From Sphingomonas sp. (GTDB lineage Bacteria; Pseudomonadota; Alphaproteobacteria; Sphingomonadales; Sphingomonadaceae): DNA of 24,203 nt. Under the pieces are notes generated by a model. The model was not told the DNA's origin and did no database searches. It saw nothing but the letters and a program-made list of their open reading frames with translations. The translations under genes and the position numbers were made by a program. Below are positions 8,753 to 16,972 of this stretch, one piece after another (position 1 is the first letter of the stretch; every line of letters starts with the position of its first letter). The stretch is from the NCBI GenBank assembly GCA_025936675.1, contig JAICSX010000035.1, forward strand, positions 1 to 24,203. Reading direction: 5' to 3'.

Positions 8753-11008
8753 ATGGGTCGGAAGTTTGGATTGCACAGCGCCTTGTTGTTGGCCTGTGCC
8801 GCGGCAGCACTCGCACCAGCCACTTCAGTCAATGCTCAAACGACGAACGCTCAAAGTGCGGAGCAACGCGCCGCGGACAGGGTGAGCAGGATGACGCTGG
8901 ACGAGAAGCTGACGCTCGTCTTCGGCTATTTCGCGAGCGACTGGCAAGGCAAGAAGCCGCCGGCCGAAGGACGATATGGTTCGGCCGGTTACGTACCGGG
9001 GATTCCGCGGCTTGGAATTACGCCGCAGTGGGAGACCGACGCGGGCGTCGGAGTCGCGACCCAGGGTGCAGCAACGGTCAAGCGCGAACGCACGGCCCTG
9101 CCATCGGGGATCGCGACAGCAGCCACGTGGAATCCTGAAATCGCCTTCAAGGGCGGCCAGATGATTGGCTCCGAAGCGCGCGCATCGGGATTTAACGTGA
9201 TGCTCGCCGGTGGCGTCGACCTTGATCGCGATCCCCGCAACGGCCGCAACTTCGAATATGGCGGCGAGGACCCTTTGCTCGCCGGAACGATCGTCGGGTC
9301 GGAGATTGCCGGGATCCAGTCGAACAACATCATTTCGACGACCAAGCATTATGCGGTGAACGACCTCGAGACCGGCCGCAAAGGCCATGATGCGCAGATC
9401 GATCCGGCTTCAGCGCGAATGTCCGACCTGCTCGCATTCCAGTTCGCAATCGAGCGGGGAAATCCGGGTTCGGTCATGTGCTCGTACAACAAGGCCAACG
9501 GCGACTTCGCCTGCGAGAACGACTGGCTTCTCAACCGAGTGCTGAAGGGTGACTTCGGTTTCCGTGGCTATGTGATGAGCGACTGGGGCGCGGTGCACAG
9601 CACGGTGAAGGCAGCACTCGACGGCCTCGACCAGCAATCTGGCTGGCCGTTCGACAAGGAGCCTTACTTCGGAGCGCCGTTGAAGGCAGCGGTGCTCGCG
9701 GGCAAGGTGCCGCAGGCGCGCATCGACGACATGGCACGCCGCGTCCTGTGGGCGCTCTATTCAACCGGTGCGCAGGACCATCCTGCGACCGAAAACGGGC
9801 CGATCGATTATGCGGCGGACGAGGCGGTCAGCGAGTCCGATGCGGAGCAGGGAATCGTCCTTCTAAAGAATGACGGCAATTTGCTGCCGCTTGGGCCGAG
9901 CGTACGCCGCATCGTTGTCATAGGCGGGCACGCGGACAAGGGCGTGCTTGCCGGCAGCGGATCATCGCTCGTCTATCCCCGCGGCGGCAATGCCGTTCCG
10001 GGGCTGCAGCCGACCGGGTGGCCGGGACCGGTAATGTATTACAATTCGCCGCCGGTGCGGGAGCTGCAGCGCCTGACGCCGAATGCCGCCATCACCTTCG
10101 TCGACGGCAGCGATCCCGCCGCAGCGGCAGCGGCAGCACGCAATGCCGATGTCGCGATCGTCTTCGGGACCCAATGGTCGAGTGAGTCGATCGACGTCGC
10201 GATGAAACTCGACGGCAACCAGGATGCATTGATCGAGGCGGTTGCTGCTGCCAATCCGCACACTGCCGTTGTACTGGAAACCAACGCTGGTGTGGCGATG
10301 CCCTGGGCCGCGCGCGTGCCGGCCATCGTCGAGGCATGGTACCCGGGCCGCGCCGGCGGAAAGGCGATCGCGAATGTCCTGACCGGGCGCGTCAACCCCT
10401 CTGGTCATCTGCCTGTGACCTTCTATGCGTCCGAAACGCAACTGCCGCGGCCGGTTCGCCCTGGCAGCCAGTCGGAAATGGACGAATTCCCGCTCCCGTA
10501 CCGGGAAGGCGCGGCGGTCGGGTACAAGTGGGTCGACAAGAACAACCTTAAGCCGCTGTTCCCGTTCGGACACGGCCTTTCCTACACGAGCTTCTCCTAC
10601 GGCAAGCCGACGGCCAGTGTAACGGGCAGCAACGGCATTCTGGTGTCCGTGCCCGTCACCAACTCCGGCCACGCCGCCGGAATGGAGGTGGCTCAAGTCT
10701 ACGTGTCACCAGCCACCGCTCGCTGGGAAGCGCCCAAACGCCTCGGCACGTGGGTCAAGGTCGCGCTCGCGCCAGGTCAGACGGCGACCGTCAGCAACAA
10801 GATCGATGCGCGCCTGCTCGCCACGTTCGACGAAGCGTCGCACCAGTGGCGGATCGCGCCAGGCACTTACCGGATCATGGTGGGCGCATCGTCCCGTGAC
10901 ATCCGCCAAACCACCACGATCACGTTGCCGGCGATGACGCTCCCGTCGAACTGGCGGCCCGGACCGGAATCCGTTGGCCCAGCTCCGAAGCGCGGCGAGC
11001 GAGGCTGA
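8753..11008 (+). CDS. GH3 beta-glucosidase, exported
   Basis: This 751-residue family 3 glycoside hydrolase releases terminal beta-linked glucose (or xylose) from oligosaccharides in the periplasm. A Sec signal peptide ends at about residue 28 (VNA-Q). The N-terminal barrel carries the catalytic nucleophile D277 in GYVMSDWGAVHS, plus KHYAVND and GGEDP motifs. The alpha/beta sandwich follows (LLKNDGNLLPL), and the C-terminal part is a fibronectin III-like domain beginning near PFGHGLSYT. The ATG at 8753 has a good AGGGGAG ribosome site; an upstream in-frame ATG at 8714 falls inside the leader hairpin and is less likely. The last 89 bases overlap the convergent oxidoreductase gene. In a xyloglucan/mannan pathway it would finish degradation of glucan backbone oligosaccharides after side chains are removed. 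Beta-xylosidase specificity cannot be ruled out. Confidence 0.92.
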   Translation: MGRKFGLHSALLLACAAAALAPATSVNAQTTNAQSAEQRAADRVSRMTLDEKLTLVFGYFASDWQGKKPPAEGRYGSAGYVPGIPRLGITPQWETDAGVGVATQGAATVKRERTALPSGIATAATWNPEIAFKGGQMIGSEARASGFNVMLAGGVDLDRDPRNGRNFEYGGEDPLLAGTIVGSEIAGIQSNNIISTTKHYAVNDLETGRKGHDAQIDPASARMSDLLAFQFAIERGNPGSVMCSYNKANGDFACENDWLLNRVLKGDFGFRGYVMSDWGAVHSTVKAALDGLDQQSGWPFDKEPYFGAPLKAAVLAGKVPQARIDDMARRVLWALYSTGAQDHPATENGPIDYAADEAVSESDAEQGIVLLKNDGNLLPLGPSVRRIVVIGGHADKGVLAGSGSSLVYPRGGNAVPGLQPTGWPGPVMYYNSPPVRELQRLTPNAAITFVDGSDPAAAAAAARNADVAIVFGTQWSSESIDVAMKLDGNQDALIEAVAAANPHTAVVLETNAGVAMPWAARVPAIVEAWYPGRAGGKAIANVLTGRVNPSGHLPVTFYASETQLPRPVRPGSQSEMDEFPLPYREGAAVGYKWVDKNNLKPLFPFGHGLSYTSFSYGKPTASVTGSNGILVSVPVTNSGHAAGMEVAQVYVSPATARWEAPKRLGTWVKVALAPGQTATVSNKIDARLLATFDEASHQWRIAPGTYRIMVGASSRDIRQTTTITLPAMTLPSNWRPGPESVGPAPKRGERG

Positions 11009-11951
11009 TCAGCGCGAGTCCGTCGCGAGCCTCTTCGGGCCGGACTGGCACTGAGTCGCCGTCAAGGATCGCGGCGGCGATGGCGTCGTAGAATGCTAGG
11101 TAATTACCCCGGCTGGTCGGCACCTGCTCGGTGCGCCCGTCGGGGTGAACAAATTTGCCGTCCCGTGGGTCGATCCCCAAACGAGGGTCGCGCGGATCCA
11201 TGCCGGCCTTGAGTTGCCCCTCCTGCGGATCGAGGCCGTGCTTCACGAATGAGCCGCAGGTCCCGTGGATGGAGAAGCGGGGGCGTGGATCTGCGACAAC
11301 GCTCGACGAGCGTATGCAAACGCGCATGCGTGAATATTGGAATGTCACGTCGAAATAGTCGTCGACGAGCGCTCCGTTACGCTGAGCAACAATGTCTGCT
11401 TCGATCGCATGCGGCATTCCGAACAGCTGCAGCGCCTGGTCGACCATATGGGGGCCAAGGTCGTTCCATACTCCCGCACCGGCGCCGGCCTGTTCCCGCC
11501 AGCCCTTCTTGATCGACGGGCGGAAGCGGTCCCAATGCGCCTCGAACAGCAGTAGATCGCCGAGCTGCGGAAGCACCTCGCGAACCGTGAGGAAATCGGC
11601 ATCCCAGCGGCGGTTGTGGAACACGCTGAGCACAAGCTGTCTGTTTTCGGCGAGGCGGATGAGCTCGTCGGCTTCTTCGGTCGTGACGGTGAACGGTTTG
11701 TCGACGACGACGTGCCGGCCCGCCTCAAGCGCTTGCTTCGCGATCGGATGGTGGCTGGCGTTGGGCGAGGCGATGACGACGAGATCTGAGCGGCTGATCA
11801 ATTCTTCGAACGAACCCACGCGATCCGGCGCATCGCGCGAGGTCAGCACTCCGGTAAGCTTCATGCGCTCACACGCGCGGATCAGCGGCGCATGGAATAC
11901 CGCCCCGGCGAGGCCGTAGCCGACGAGACCCACGCTGATAATGTCATTCAT
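10920..11951 (-). CDS. Gfo/Idh/MocA-family sugar oxidoreductase
   Basis: This 343-residue NAD(P)-dependent oxidoreductase is cytosolic, with no signal peptide. The Rossmann motif GLVGYGLAG is at residues 8-16. K85 in VVVDKPF and H168 in NDLGPHMVDQ (with D164) are the expected cofactor and catalytic positions, and DPRLGIDPRDGKF resembles the YdgJ-like (NADP+ inositol/sugar dehydrogenase) branch. The substrate is unknown; a hexose or its keto form released from the polysaccharide is plausible by context. The ATG at 11949-11951 has no strong ribosome site. It is transcribed divergently from the small exported protein and GH29 across operator copy B. Its last ~29 codons overlap the end of the GH3 gene on the other strand. 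Confidence 0.85.
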   Translation of the reverse strand: MNDIISVGLVGYGLAGAVFHAPLIRACERMKLTGVLTSRDAPDRVGSFEELISRSDLVVIASPNASHHPIAKQALEAGRHVVVDKPFTVTTEEADELIRLAENRQLVLSVFHNRRWDADFLTVREVLPQLGDLLLFEAHWDRFRPSIKKGWREQAGAGAGVWNDLGPHMVDQALQLFGMPHAIEADIVAQRNGALVDDYFDVTFQYSRMRVCIRSSSVVADPRPRFSIHGTCGSFVKHGLDPQEGQLKAGMDPRDPRLGIDPRDGKFVHPDGRTEQVPTSRGNYLAFYDAIAAAILDGDSVPVRPEEARDGLALISLARRASELGQRIPVRAASSTGASSPAT

Positions 11952-12017
11952 GTTACGACCATTGCGCGGGAGAATTGCGCTTGCAACGCTTGCGGGCGTA
12001 TCGGAATCGCTGCATCA

Positions 12018-12031
12018 CGTTAGCGCTACCA
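12018..12031. promoter_or_regulatory. LacI-family-type operator, copy B
   Basis: CGTTAGCGCTACCA differs from copy A at two of 14 positions and is the exact reverse complement of copy C at 18614. It lies between the divergent oxidoreductase (start 11951) and the small exported protein (start 12053), only 21 bases before the latter, so it probably overlaps the plus-strand transcription start. Confidence 0.78.
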
Positions 12032-12052
12032 ATGAACTGGGAGGCGTGTGGC

Positions 12053-12466
12053 ATGAGAGCCATCCTGAAGCACATAAGCGCATGCGCTCTGCTGAGCATC
12101 GGCCTGTCGGGATATTCGAGCGTTGCGTTCGCCCAGACGCCTGCTGCGGCCGCGGCAACTCCCGCGACTGCAGCCGATGTGAAGGCGGGAGCGCAGGTCC
12201 GCGACAGCAAGGGCGTGCAGGTCGCGACCATCGTCGAAATGCAGGGCGCGAATGTCGTTCTCGACACCGGACAGACAAAGGTCGCGATCCCGATGACCCT
12301 ACTGGTCAAGGACAGCCAGGGCGTGATGCTCAACATCACCGCCGAGCAGTTCAACGATGCGATGGCAAAAGCGCACGCTAGGGCCGAGGCGGCCAAGGTC
12401 CAGCAGCAGCCCGAAGCGGAGCAAGCTCCGCAGCCGCAGCAGCCGACAACGCCGCCGAAACACTGA
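12053..12466 (+). CDS. Small exported protein of unknown function
   Basis: This 137-residue protein is not recognised as a named family, though similar alphaproteobacterial proteins are usually annotated hypothetical. It has a Sec signal peptide (residues 1-27, AFA-Q), an Ala/Thr/Pro-rich linker, and a core of about 75 residues containing KAGAQVRDSKGVQVATIVEM and the VVLDTGQTKVAIP beta-strand pattern, which looks like a small beta-barrel (PRC-barrel-like) fold. The tail is Gln/Pro/Glu-rich (QQQPEAEQAPQPQQP). The ATG at 12053 is preferred because GGGAGGCG lies about seven bases upstream; an upstream frame opening at 11975 would span the operator. It is followed after 7 bases by the GH29 start, so the two are probably co-transcribed and translationally coupled under operator copy B. 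A role in the cell envelope is only an inference. Confidence 0.72.
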   Translation: MRAILKHISACALLSIGLSGYSSVAFAQTPAAAAATPATAADVKAGAQVRDSKGVQVATIVEMQGANVVLDTGQTKVAIPMTLLVKDSQGVMLNITAEQFNDAMAKAHARAEAAKVQQQPEAEQAPQPQQPTTPPKH

Positions 12467-12473
12467 CGACTCA

Positions 12474-14117
12474 TTGCGGCTGAATCGACGGGATCTGCTG
12501 AAGGGTGGGTCGGCCGCGGCCCTGTCGGGGTTACCAGCATCGCTTCGCGCTCAAGCTGCCGTCGGGCCGGTGCAGTCGAGCTGGGAATCGCTTGCGGCCC
12601 ATTACCGCGTGCCCGAGTGGTTCCGCGACGCCAAGTTCGGCATCTGGGCGCATTGGGGTCCACAGTGTCAGCCCGAGTTCGGCGATTGGTACGCCCGGCT
12701 GCTCTACATGCAGGGGCGCTTCCCCTGGGAGCACGGCGAGACGCCGTACGAAAATCATCTGCGGCGTTACGGCCATCCGAGCCGGACCGGTTTCATCGAT
12801 ATCATCGGAAAGTGGAAGGCGGAGCACTGGCGGCCTGAGGAGCTGCTCAAACGCTATGTGAAGGCTGGCGCCCGCTACTTCATGGCGATGGGCTGCCATC
12901 ACGACAATTTCGACCTGTTCGCGAGCAAGCATCACGAATGGAACGTCACGCGGGTGGGACCGAAGCGTGACATTGTCGGCGGGTGGGAGCCGCTGGTGCG
13001 GCAGGCTGGCCTCAAGTTCGGAGTCTCGAACCATTCGAGCCATGCCTGGCATTGGTATCAGGTCGCTTATGGCTATGACGCCGAGGGGCCGAACCGTGGG
13101 CGCCGCTACGATGCTTACTGGCTTCGCAAGAGGCACGGGCGCGGTAAGTACTGGGCTGGGCTCGACCCGCAGCAACTCTACACCGGGCCATATTATGTGC
13201 CGCCTGACGGGATCACGTCCGCGCCCGAAATGAACGCCTGGCACGACAAGCGCGACGGCCAATGGCTCGAGGCTGCGCCGCCAGGCAACCAGGCATTCGT
13301 CGAGAAATGGCTGCTTCGGCAGACCCAGCTGGTCGAAGATTACCGGCCCGACCTCATGTATTTCGATGATACCGGGTTGCCGCTAGGGCAAACGGGACTC
13401 GACGCCGCCGCGCATTATTACAACCAGGCGCTTAAATGGCGCGGCCACGTGGACGTCGTCGTTTTCGGCAAGAAGCTCGAGGGCGTGCAGCGCCGCGCGA
13501 TCGTCGAAGATGTGGAGCGCGGCTTTCTCGACCAGATCCGGCCGGAGCCGTGGCAGACCGACACGTGCATCGGCAACTGGCACTACGACCGGCGTATCTA
13601 CGAGCAGAACGCTTACAAGACTCCGAAACAGGTGATCCAGCGGCTCGCGGACGTCGTATCGAAGAACGGCAATCTGCTGCTCAACATTCCGGTGCGCGGG
13701 AACGGCACCATCGACGACAAGGAAGAGCGAATCGTCGACGAGATTGCGGCGTGGACTCAGCGCAATGGCGAGGCGATTTTCGATAGCCGGCCGTGGCGTG
13801 TGTTCGGTGAAGGTCCCACCAGGCCCCCCGAGGGGATGCTCAACGAGCAGGACGCGAAGCCGTTCACGGCCGAGGATATTCGATTCACCCGGAAGGGCGA
13901 CACCCTCTATGCGATGTTCCTCGATTGGCCTTCAGGCGAGAGTTCGATCCGGTCGCTGCGAGCGAGTGCAGGTGGCATGATCGAGCGCATCGATCTGCTG
14001 GGGGGTCCCGAGCTTCAGTTCCGCCGCGACGGCGACGCGCTCCGCGTCACGCTCCCGGTTCCCCCGGGAGAAGCCTTCGTTCCCGCTCTGAAGATCAGGG
14101 GTAGGGGCCTGGCCTAA
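12474..14117 (+). CDS. GH29 alpha-L-fucosidase with Tat signal
   Basis: This 547-residue glycoside hydrolase family 29 enzyme would remove terminal alpha-L-fucose, such as the fucosyl-galactose end of xyloglucan side chains. The N-terminus MRLNRRDLLKGG is a twin-arginine signal followed by a hydrophobic stretch and an Ala-rich cleavage region, so it is exported folded to the periplasm. Family features are WFRDAKFGIWAHWGP, the HHDNFDLF segment, and DLMYFDD, in which D298 aligns with the family nucleophile (usual WFDG). SKNGNLLLNIP is a late family signature. The barrel is followed by a beta-sandwich. A TTG at 12474 is chosen as start because it places the RR motif at the N-terminus; it lies 7 bases after the preceding stop, with no clear ribosome site, suggesting coupling. 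The stop shares CTAA with the convergent GH31 gene. Confidence 0.88.
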   Translation: MRLNRRDLLKGGSAAALSGLPASLRAQAAVGPVQSSWESLAAHYRVPEWFRDAKFGIWAHWGPQCQPEFGDWYARLLYMQGRFPWEHGETPYENHLRRYGHPSRTGFIDIIGKWKAEHWRPEELLKRYVKAGARYFMAMGCHHDNFDLFASKHHEWNVTRVGPKRDIVGGWEPLVRQAGLKFGVSNHSSHAWHWYQVAYGYDAEGPNRGRRYDAYWLRKRHGRGKYWAGLDPQQLYTGPYYVPPDGITSAPEMNAWHDKRDGQWLEAAPPGNQAFVEKWLLRQTQLVEDYRPDLMYFDDTGLPLGQTGLDAAAHYYNQALKWRGHVDVVVFGKKLEGVQRRAIVEDVERGFLDQIRPEPWQTDTCIGNWHYDRRIYEQNAYKTPKQVIQRLADVVSKNGNLLLNIPVRGNGTIDDKEERIVDEIAAWTQRNGEAIFDSRPWRVFGEGPTRPPEGMLNEQDAKPFTAEDIRFTRKGDTLYAMFLDWPSGESSIRSLRASAGGMIERIDLLGGPELQFRRDGDALRVTLPVPPGEAFVPALKIRGRGLA

Positions 14118-16972
14118 CGCATCCTGACGGTGAGAGCCTTGCCGTCGTAGGCGACCGTTGCGTCCGGTTTGCCGTCGAAATCCAGAGCGCGTGGGCTGCC
14201 CGGCCCCATCCAGCGGATGTTGATGACGCGCTGCCCGGCCATCCCGGAATAGCCGTTGCCCTCTCGCGCGCCGATGGTCAGCGTCCTTGCGCGCTCGTTC
14301 CATTTAAGAGGTATTCGCGAATATTGGCCGTGGAGATATTGGCGGCTGGTGCCGTCATCCTCGTAGAGCGAGAAGCTGCCGTTCGCGCCCGTGTAGACAT
14401 TGAGCGTGACCGGCGAATGCGAGTTGTTGCCCGTGTGCTGGATTGCAGGACCAATCGGCACGATCGAACCGGCACGCACGAATAATGGCATGCGTTCGTA
14501 CGGCGCCGCGGCGTCGATGGACTGGCCGCCACGGATACTGCGGCCGCTGTAGAAGTCGTACCAGCTCGCGCCGTTCGGCAAATAGACCCTGCGCGAGCGC
14601 GCCTTGTATTCGGTGACAGGTGCGACCAGGAACGCCGGCCCGAACATATATTCATCGGCAACATCCCACGCGCGCTTGTCCGCGGCAAAGTCCATCACCA
14701 GCCCGCGCATGATGGTGCCGTCGTCGAAGTAGGTGTCCGCGCCGAGCGTGTAGATGTAGGGCATCAGCCGGTAGCGGAGGCGGTCATACCAGACCATCGA
14801 GTTGTACGTCGGCGAGCCCTGGGCCGACATCTCGAAAATCTCGCGCTTGATGTTCTCCCCGTGGCTTCGGAAGATCGGTGAAAAGGCGCCAAACTGGAAC
14901 CAGCGTGTGTTGAGCTCGCGCCACTCATCGAGCTCTGCAGGCGTGGGCTTCTGGAACCTCAGCTCCATCGTGTAGCCGCCGATGTCGTGGCTCCAGTTCG
15001 GGTCGCCCGACAGCGAAAAATTGAGTCCGGCAGAAATTTGCTCGCGAAGATTGTCCCATCGTGATGCCACGTCGCCCGACCAGGCGGCCGCGCTGTCGCG
15101 CTGGATCCCGCCGAACGCGGACCGGGTCAGAATGAATGGTCGAATATCCGGCCGGTCGACGACCTGGTGATCGTGGACTCCGTCGACGTGCGCGATCGGA
15201 TAAGAGTTGAAATTGGGCAAACCGCTCGGACCCATCCGCCGCGCGGTCTCGGTGGGCGAGATGTTGGAGTGGAAATCCGGCTCGTCACTATCGAGCCACC
15301 AAGCGTCAAATCCCTTGCTCTCGATCCCTTCGCGGACCTGCTTCCAATAGAGGTCGCGTGCCGCCGGATTGTAGGGATCGTAGAAGGCGTTGAAGTAACC
15401 CGGACCGACCCAGTCGAGGTACATCCACTTGATGTAATTGGGGTCTTTCGGCTCGTCGGGACGCGGGTTCGACATGCGCTCGAGCATGCCGTGGATCGAG
15501 TCGAGCGCGTCGTAGTTCGGAATGCCCTTGTAGAACTTCGCCCAGACCGAGATCATGATATGGGCACCGTTGGCGTGCACCTCGTCGACCATCGCCTTCG
15601 GATCAGGAAAGCGCGCCGGATCGAAGCACTGGCAGCCCCACTGGTCCTGGGGCCAGTAGAGCCAGTCCTGCACGATATTGTCGAGCGGAAGCCCGCGCTT
15701 ACGATATTCGTGGAGGACGTCGAGGAGCTGGTCCTGGGTCTCGTAGCGCTGCCGGCTCTGCCAGAATCCGTAGGCCCACTTCGGGAGAACCGGCGCCTTG
15801 CCTGTGAGCGCGCGATAGCCGGCGATCACCTCGTCCATGCTGCGGCCAGGGATGAAGTAGTAATCGACGGCACGGGCATAATCCGATGAAAGTGTCAGCG
15901 AATGGCGATCGGCCTCTGGCCGGGGGTCGTCGTGGAGCAGCGCGATGTAGCCCGACTCCGGATCCCACTCGATCCGCATCTTGTGCGGCGTTCCGGGGGC
16001 CAGCTGCAGATCGAAATTGTGGTACCAGGGGTTCCAGTTCTGCCGCCAGCGGTCCAGCACCTCGCGACCGTCGACGAACAACTTGAAATAGCTTGAGCCG
16101 TACAGGCGGAAACGGTGCAGGCCGCCGGTGCGCGGCACGATCGTGCCTTCCCACCTCACGTGCAGGCCCGGCACCGTCTGCTGCGCGTCAGGCGTTCGCG
16201 TGCCCGCGGGCCAGCGGTTCACGTCCTCGAGATATTGCAGCTGGATTGTCGGCTCGCTTCGCCGTGCAATGACTTTGCCGTTGGCGCTGTAGGTCGCCGT
16301 CCAGCCGCGGCCATTGTTGACCTGCAGTCCGTCGGCGGACCCGCCTGCGTATGTGTAGGGCTTGGGTTCGCCGAACCGCGTGACGCTATTATTGTCCCAC
16401 AGCAGCCCGTAGTTGCGCGTCGAGACAACGAATGGGATCGCCACGTCCATATTATGCTGGGCGAGCGTGACGTCCTCGCCGTTGTAATTCATCTGTCCGT
16501 TCTGGTGCTGGCCGAGCCCGTAGAAGCCTTCGTCGGTACCGCGATTGAACTGCTGCGAAGCCGATAGCCACGGCGCGCCTTCAGCAGTCGTCGGCGTGAA
16601 CGAGGGAAGCCCGCTTGTCGCGAGGACAACCTTGCCGCCCGGATCGTTGCGGAAGCTCACAGTGCCGGTAACGCCATCAACCTCAACAGCGGACTTGGCC
16701 GTTTTGAGCGTCGTGATCGGCGACAATCGCTCGTCGTCGAGCGTGTATGCGTTCGCGAGCGGCTTCGCCCTTACCATGAGGCTCGGCGCAAGATTCGGCG
16801 CGGCATCCGGTGACTCGGTGACTCGAATGATGCCGTCGGAGTAGACCTGCAGGCGGATTGCAGGGCCCTGTTTCGGGTGGACGATGATCCCTGTGGGGGT
16901 ACGCTCTACTGTCTGGGCGAAGGCCGCCCTGCCGGCGCAGGCAAGCGCGCACGCGATCACTCTTAGTTTCAT
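14114..16972 (-). CDS. GH31 alpha-xylosidase with PA14 insert, exported
   Basis: This 952-residue family 31 enzyme matches the architecture of the characterised xyloglucan alpha-xylosidases (Cellvibrio Xyl31A type). It has a signal peptide ending near residue 19 (AFA-Q), an N-terminal beta-sandwich with GFYGLGQHQNGQMNYNG, and a PA14-like insertion at about residues 255-355 (RWEGTIVP, FKLFVDG). The catalytic barrel carries nucleophile D561 in WWLDSDEPD and acid/base D634 in WSGDVASRWD, followed by C-terminal beta domains. It removes alpha-1,6-xylose from the non-reducing end of xyloglucan oligosaccharides, producing the xylose used by the nearby xyl operon. Its ATG overlaps the GH35 stop as ATGA, so GH35-GH31 form an operon. 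Its stop overlaps that of GH29 by 4 bases. Alpha-glucosidase activity is possible in GH31, but the PA14 insert and WLDSDEPD support xylosidase. Confidence 0.9.
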   Translation of the reverse strand: MKLRVIACALACAGRAAFAQTVERTPTGIIVHPKQGPAIRLQVYSDGIIRVTESPDAAPNLAPSLMVRAKPLANAYTLDDERLSPITTLKTAKSAVEVDGVTGTVSFRNDPGGKVVLATSGLPSFTPTTAEGAPWLSASQQFNRGTDEGFYGLGQHQNGQMNYNGEDVTLAQHNMDVAIPFVVSTRNYGLLWDNNSVTRFGEPKPYTYAGGSADGLQVNNGRGWTATYSANGKVIARRSEPTIQLQYLEDVNRWPAGTRTPDAQQTVPGLHVRWEGTIVPRTGGLHRFRLYGSSYFKLFVDGREVLDRWRQNWNPWYHNFDLQLAPGTPHKMRIEWDPESGYIALLHDDPRPEADRHSLTLSSDYARAVDYYFIPGRSMDEVIAGYRALTGKAPVLPKWAYGFWQSRQRYETQDQLLDVLHEYRKRGLPLDNIVQDWLYWPQDQWGCQCFDPARFPDPKAMVDEVHANGAHIMISVWAKFYKGIPNYDALDSIHGMLERMSNPRPDEPKDPNYIKWMYLDWVGPGYFNAFYDPYNPAARDLYWKQVREGIESKGFDAWWLDSDEPDFHSNISPTETARRMGPSGLPNFNSYPIAHVDGVHDHQVVDRPDIRPFILTRSAFGGIQRDSAAAWSGDVASRWDNLREQISAGLNFSLSGDPNWSHDIGGYTMELRFQKPTPAELDEWRELNTRWFQFGAFSPIFRSHGENIKREIFEMSAQGSPTYNSMVWYDRLRYRLMPYIYTLGADTYFDDGTIMRGLVMDFAADKRAWDVADEYMFGPAFLVAPVTEYKARSRRVYLPNGASWYDFYSGRSIRGGQSIDAAAPYERMPLFVRAGSIVPIGPAIQHTGNNSHSPVTLNVYTGANGSFSLYEDDGTSRQYLHGQYSRIPLKWNERARTLTIGAREGNGYSGMAGQRVINIRWMGPGSPRALDFDGKPDATVAYDGKALTVRMR

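Noticed and set aside
15741..15754. Operator-like TCGTAGCGCTGCCG inside GH31
   Set aside because: It matches copy A at 11 of 14 positions but lies within coding sequence, is not palindromic at the ends and is not near a promoter.
15167..15889. Plus-strand reading frame of 240 codons opposite GH31
   Set aside because: It mirrors the GH31 catalytic barrel on the other strand and shows Val/Arg/Asp-rich composition typical of shadow frames.
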